Part shown: positions 63,808 through 64,000 of the stretch, one piece after another | How positions within the stretch are numbered: the first letter of the stretch is position 1 | Layout: each line of letters starts with the position of its first letter | DNA from: Geomonas limicola | GTDB lineage: Bacteria; Desulfobacterota; Desulfuromonadia; Geobacterales; Geobacteraceae | Direction of reading: 5' to 3' | NCBI RefSeq assembly: GCF_014193675.1 | Contig: NZ_BLXZ01000001.1 | Span: 865,351-929,350 of the forward strand | Length of the DNA: 64,000 bases | The notes under the pieces: generated by a model | What the model saw: only the letters and a program-made list of their open reading frames with translations | Database searches by the model: none | Told to the model about the DNA's origin: nothing | Program-made: the position numbers and the translations under genes

Positions 63808-64000
63808 ATGACTGAAGCTCAACAACCTGCCCAAATCACTCGCATTCCTCCTGCCTGCGGGTCCATCCAGGTCAACTTTTGCAAAAACCCGACTTGCCCC
63901 AACTTTGGCGTCCCAGCTAGTGAAAAGCCACAGTCACGTGGGAAGTACGTCAAGCCCGGTAACGACCGTTATAAGCTGACGGGAACTCCCCCGGCCATTG
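63808..64000 (+). CDS. Partial gene, probable insertion-element protein with Cys-rich N-terminus
   Basis: 64 codons are visible before the right edge. The start MTEAQQPAQITRIPPACG is followed by NFCKNPTCPNFGVP, a C-x4-C zinc-binding-like motif, then RYKLTGTPPA. I recall this pattern at the N-terminus of transposase-like proteins of insertion elements, but that is from memory. Codon use is less GC-rich than the neighbours. The ribosome site is closed in a hairpin, as in several mobile elements. Confidence 0.55.
   Translation, partial: MTEAQQPAQITRIPPACGSIQVNFCKNPTCPNFGVPASEKPQSRGKYVKPGNDRYKLTGTPPAI

Overview
The window is about 64 kb of high-GC bacterial chromosome. Gene content suggests a deltaproteobacterium of the Geobacter/Geomonas group (Geobacteraceae). 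The clues are a tungsten-type aldehyde:ferredoxin oxidoreductase with its own MoaD-like partner, a fused B12-dependent acyl-CoA mutase (IcmF type), a chemoreceptor with a c-type haem motif, many sigma-54 activators and two-component systems, and PilZ/GGDEF c-di-GMP proteins. This assignment rests on recognition of gene families, not on a database search.

Layout. 1-13.8 kb: an amino-acid catabolism block holding a large NAD-glutamate dehydrogenase (cut by the left edge), AOR, a MoaD-like protein, a PNPOx-fold protein, the branched-chain-type amino-acid ABC transporter livFGMH-K, a PAS/sigma-54 activator and a GABA-type aminotransferase. 13.8-22.1 kb: GspB/GspA-like secretion proteins, a CAP-domain protein, an SRAP (YedK/HMCES) protein, a nucleoside deoxyribosyltransferase, a histidine kinase and a chemoreceptor. 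22.4-28.9 kb: a polar amino-acid ABC transporter (ATPase plus two permeases, no binding protein) beside a sigma-54 response regulator and a kinase whose sensor is a solute-binding domain; a good sigma-54 promoter and a repeated palindromic motif lie upstream of the transporter. 29-37 kb: small genes including a TPR protein, a Cys-cluster protein, a cytidylate-kinase-like protein, a lipoprotein, a ferritin-like protein and a Tsx-like porin. 37-42 kb: the fused mutase, its cobalamin adenosyltransferase and an NAD(P)-binding protein. 42-46 kb: an RsbU-like phosphatase, a STAS-like protein and a Cache chemoreceptor. 46-54 kb: a MocR regulator with DUF2917 and PhzF genes, a Tat-exported aldo/keto reductase, a PEBP-like protein, envelope proteins and a V4R-diguanylate cyclase pair. 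54.8-61.5 kb: a NarL-type two-component system, a haem chemoreceptor, a PhoB-like regulator, PstS and a PilZ protein. 61.8-63.7 kb: a tautomerase, a YhdH-like reductase and a flavin reductase. The right edge enters a lower-GC segment that looks like the start of an insertion element.

How it works together. The left block could take up amino acids, transaminate them to glutamate plus an aldehyde, oxidise the aldehyde with AOR and recycle glutamate with NAD-GDH. The 24-29 kb block looks like a self-contained sense-and-import circuit. The rest is mainly signalling (chemoreceptors, c-di-GMP, partner switching) and envelope functions. Several families of intergenic repeats, including degenerate 7-bp tandem repeats and large inverted repeats, sit at gene ends. 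No rRNA, tRNA or CRISPR array was seen.
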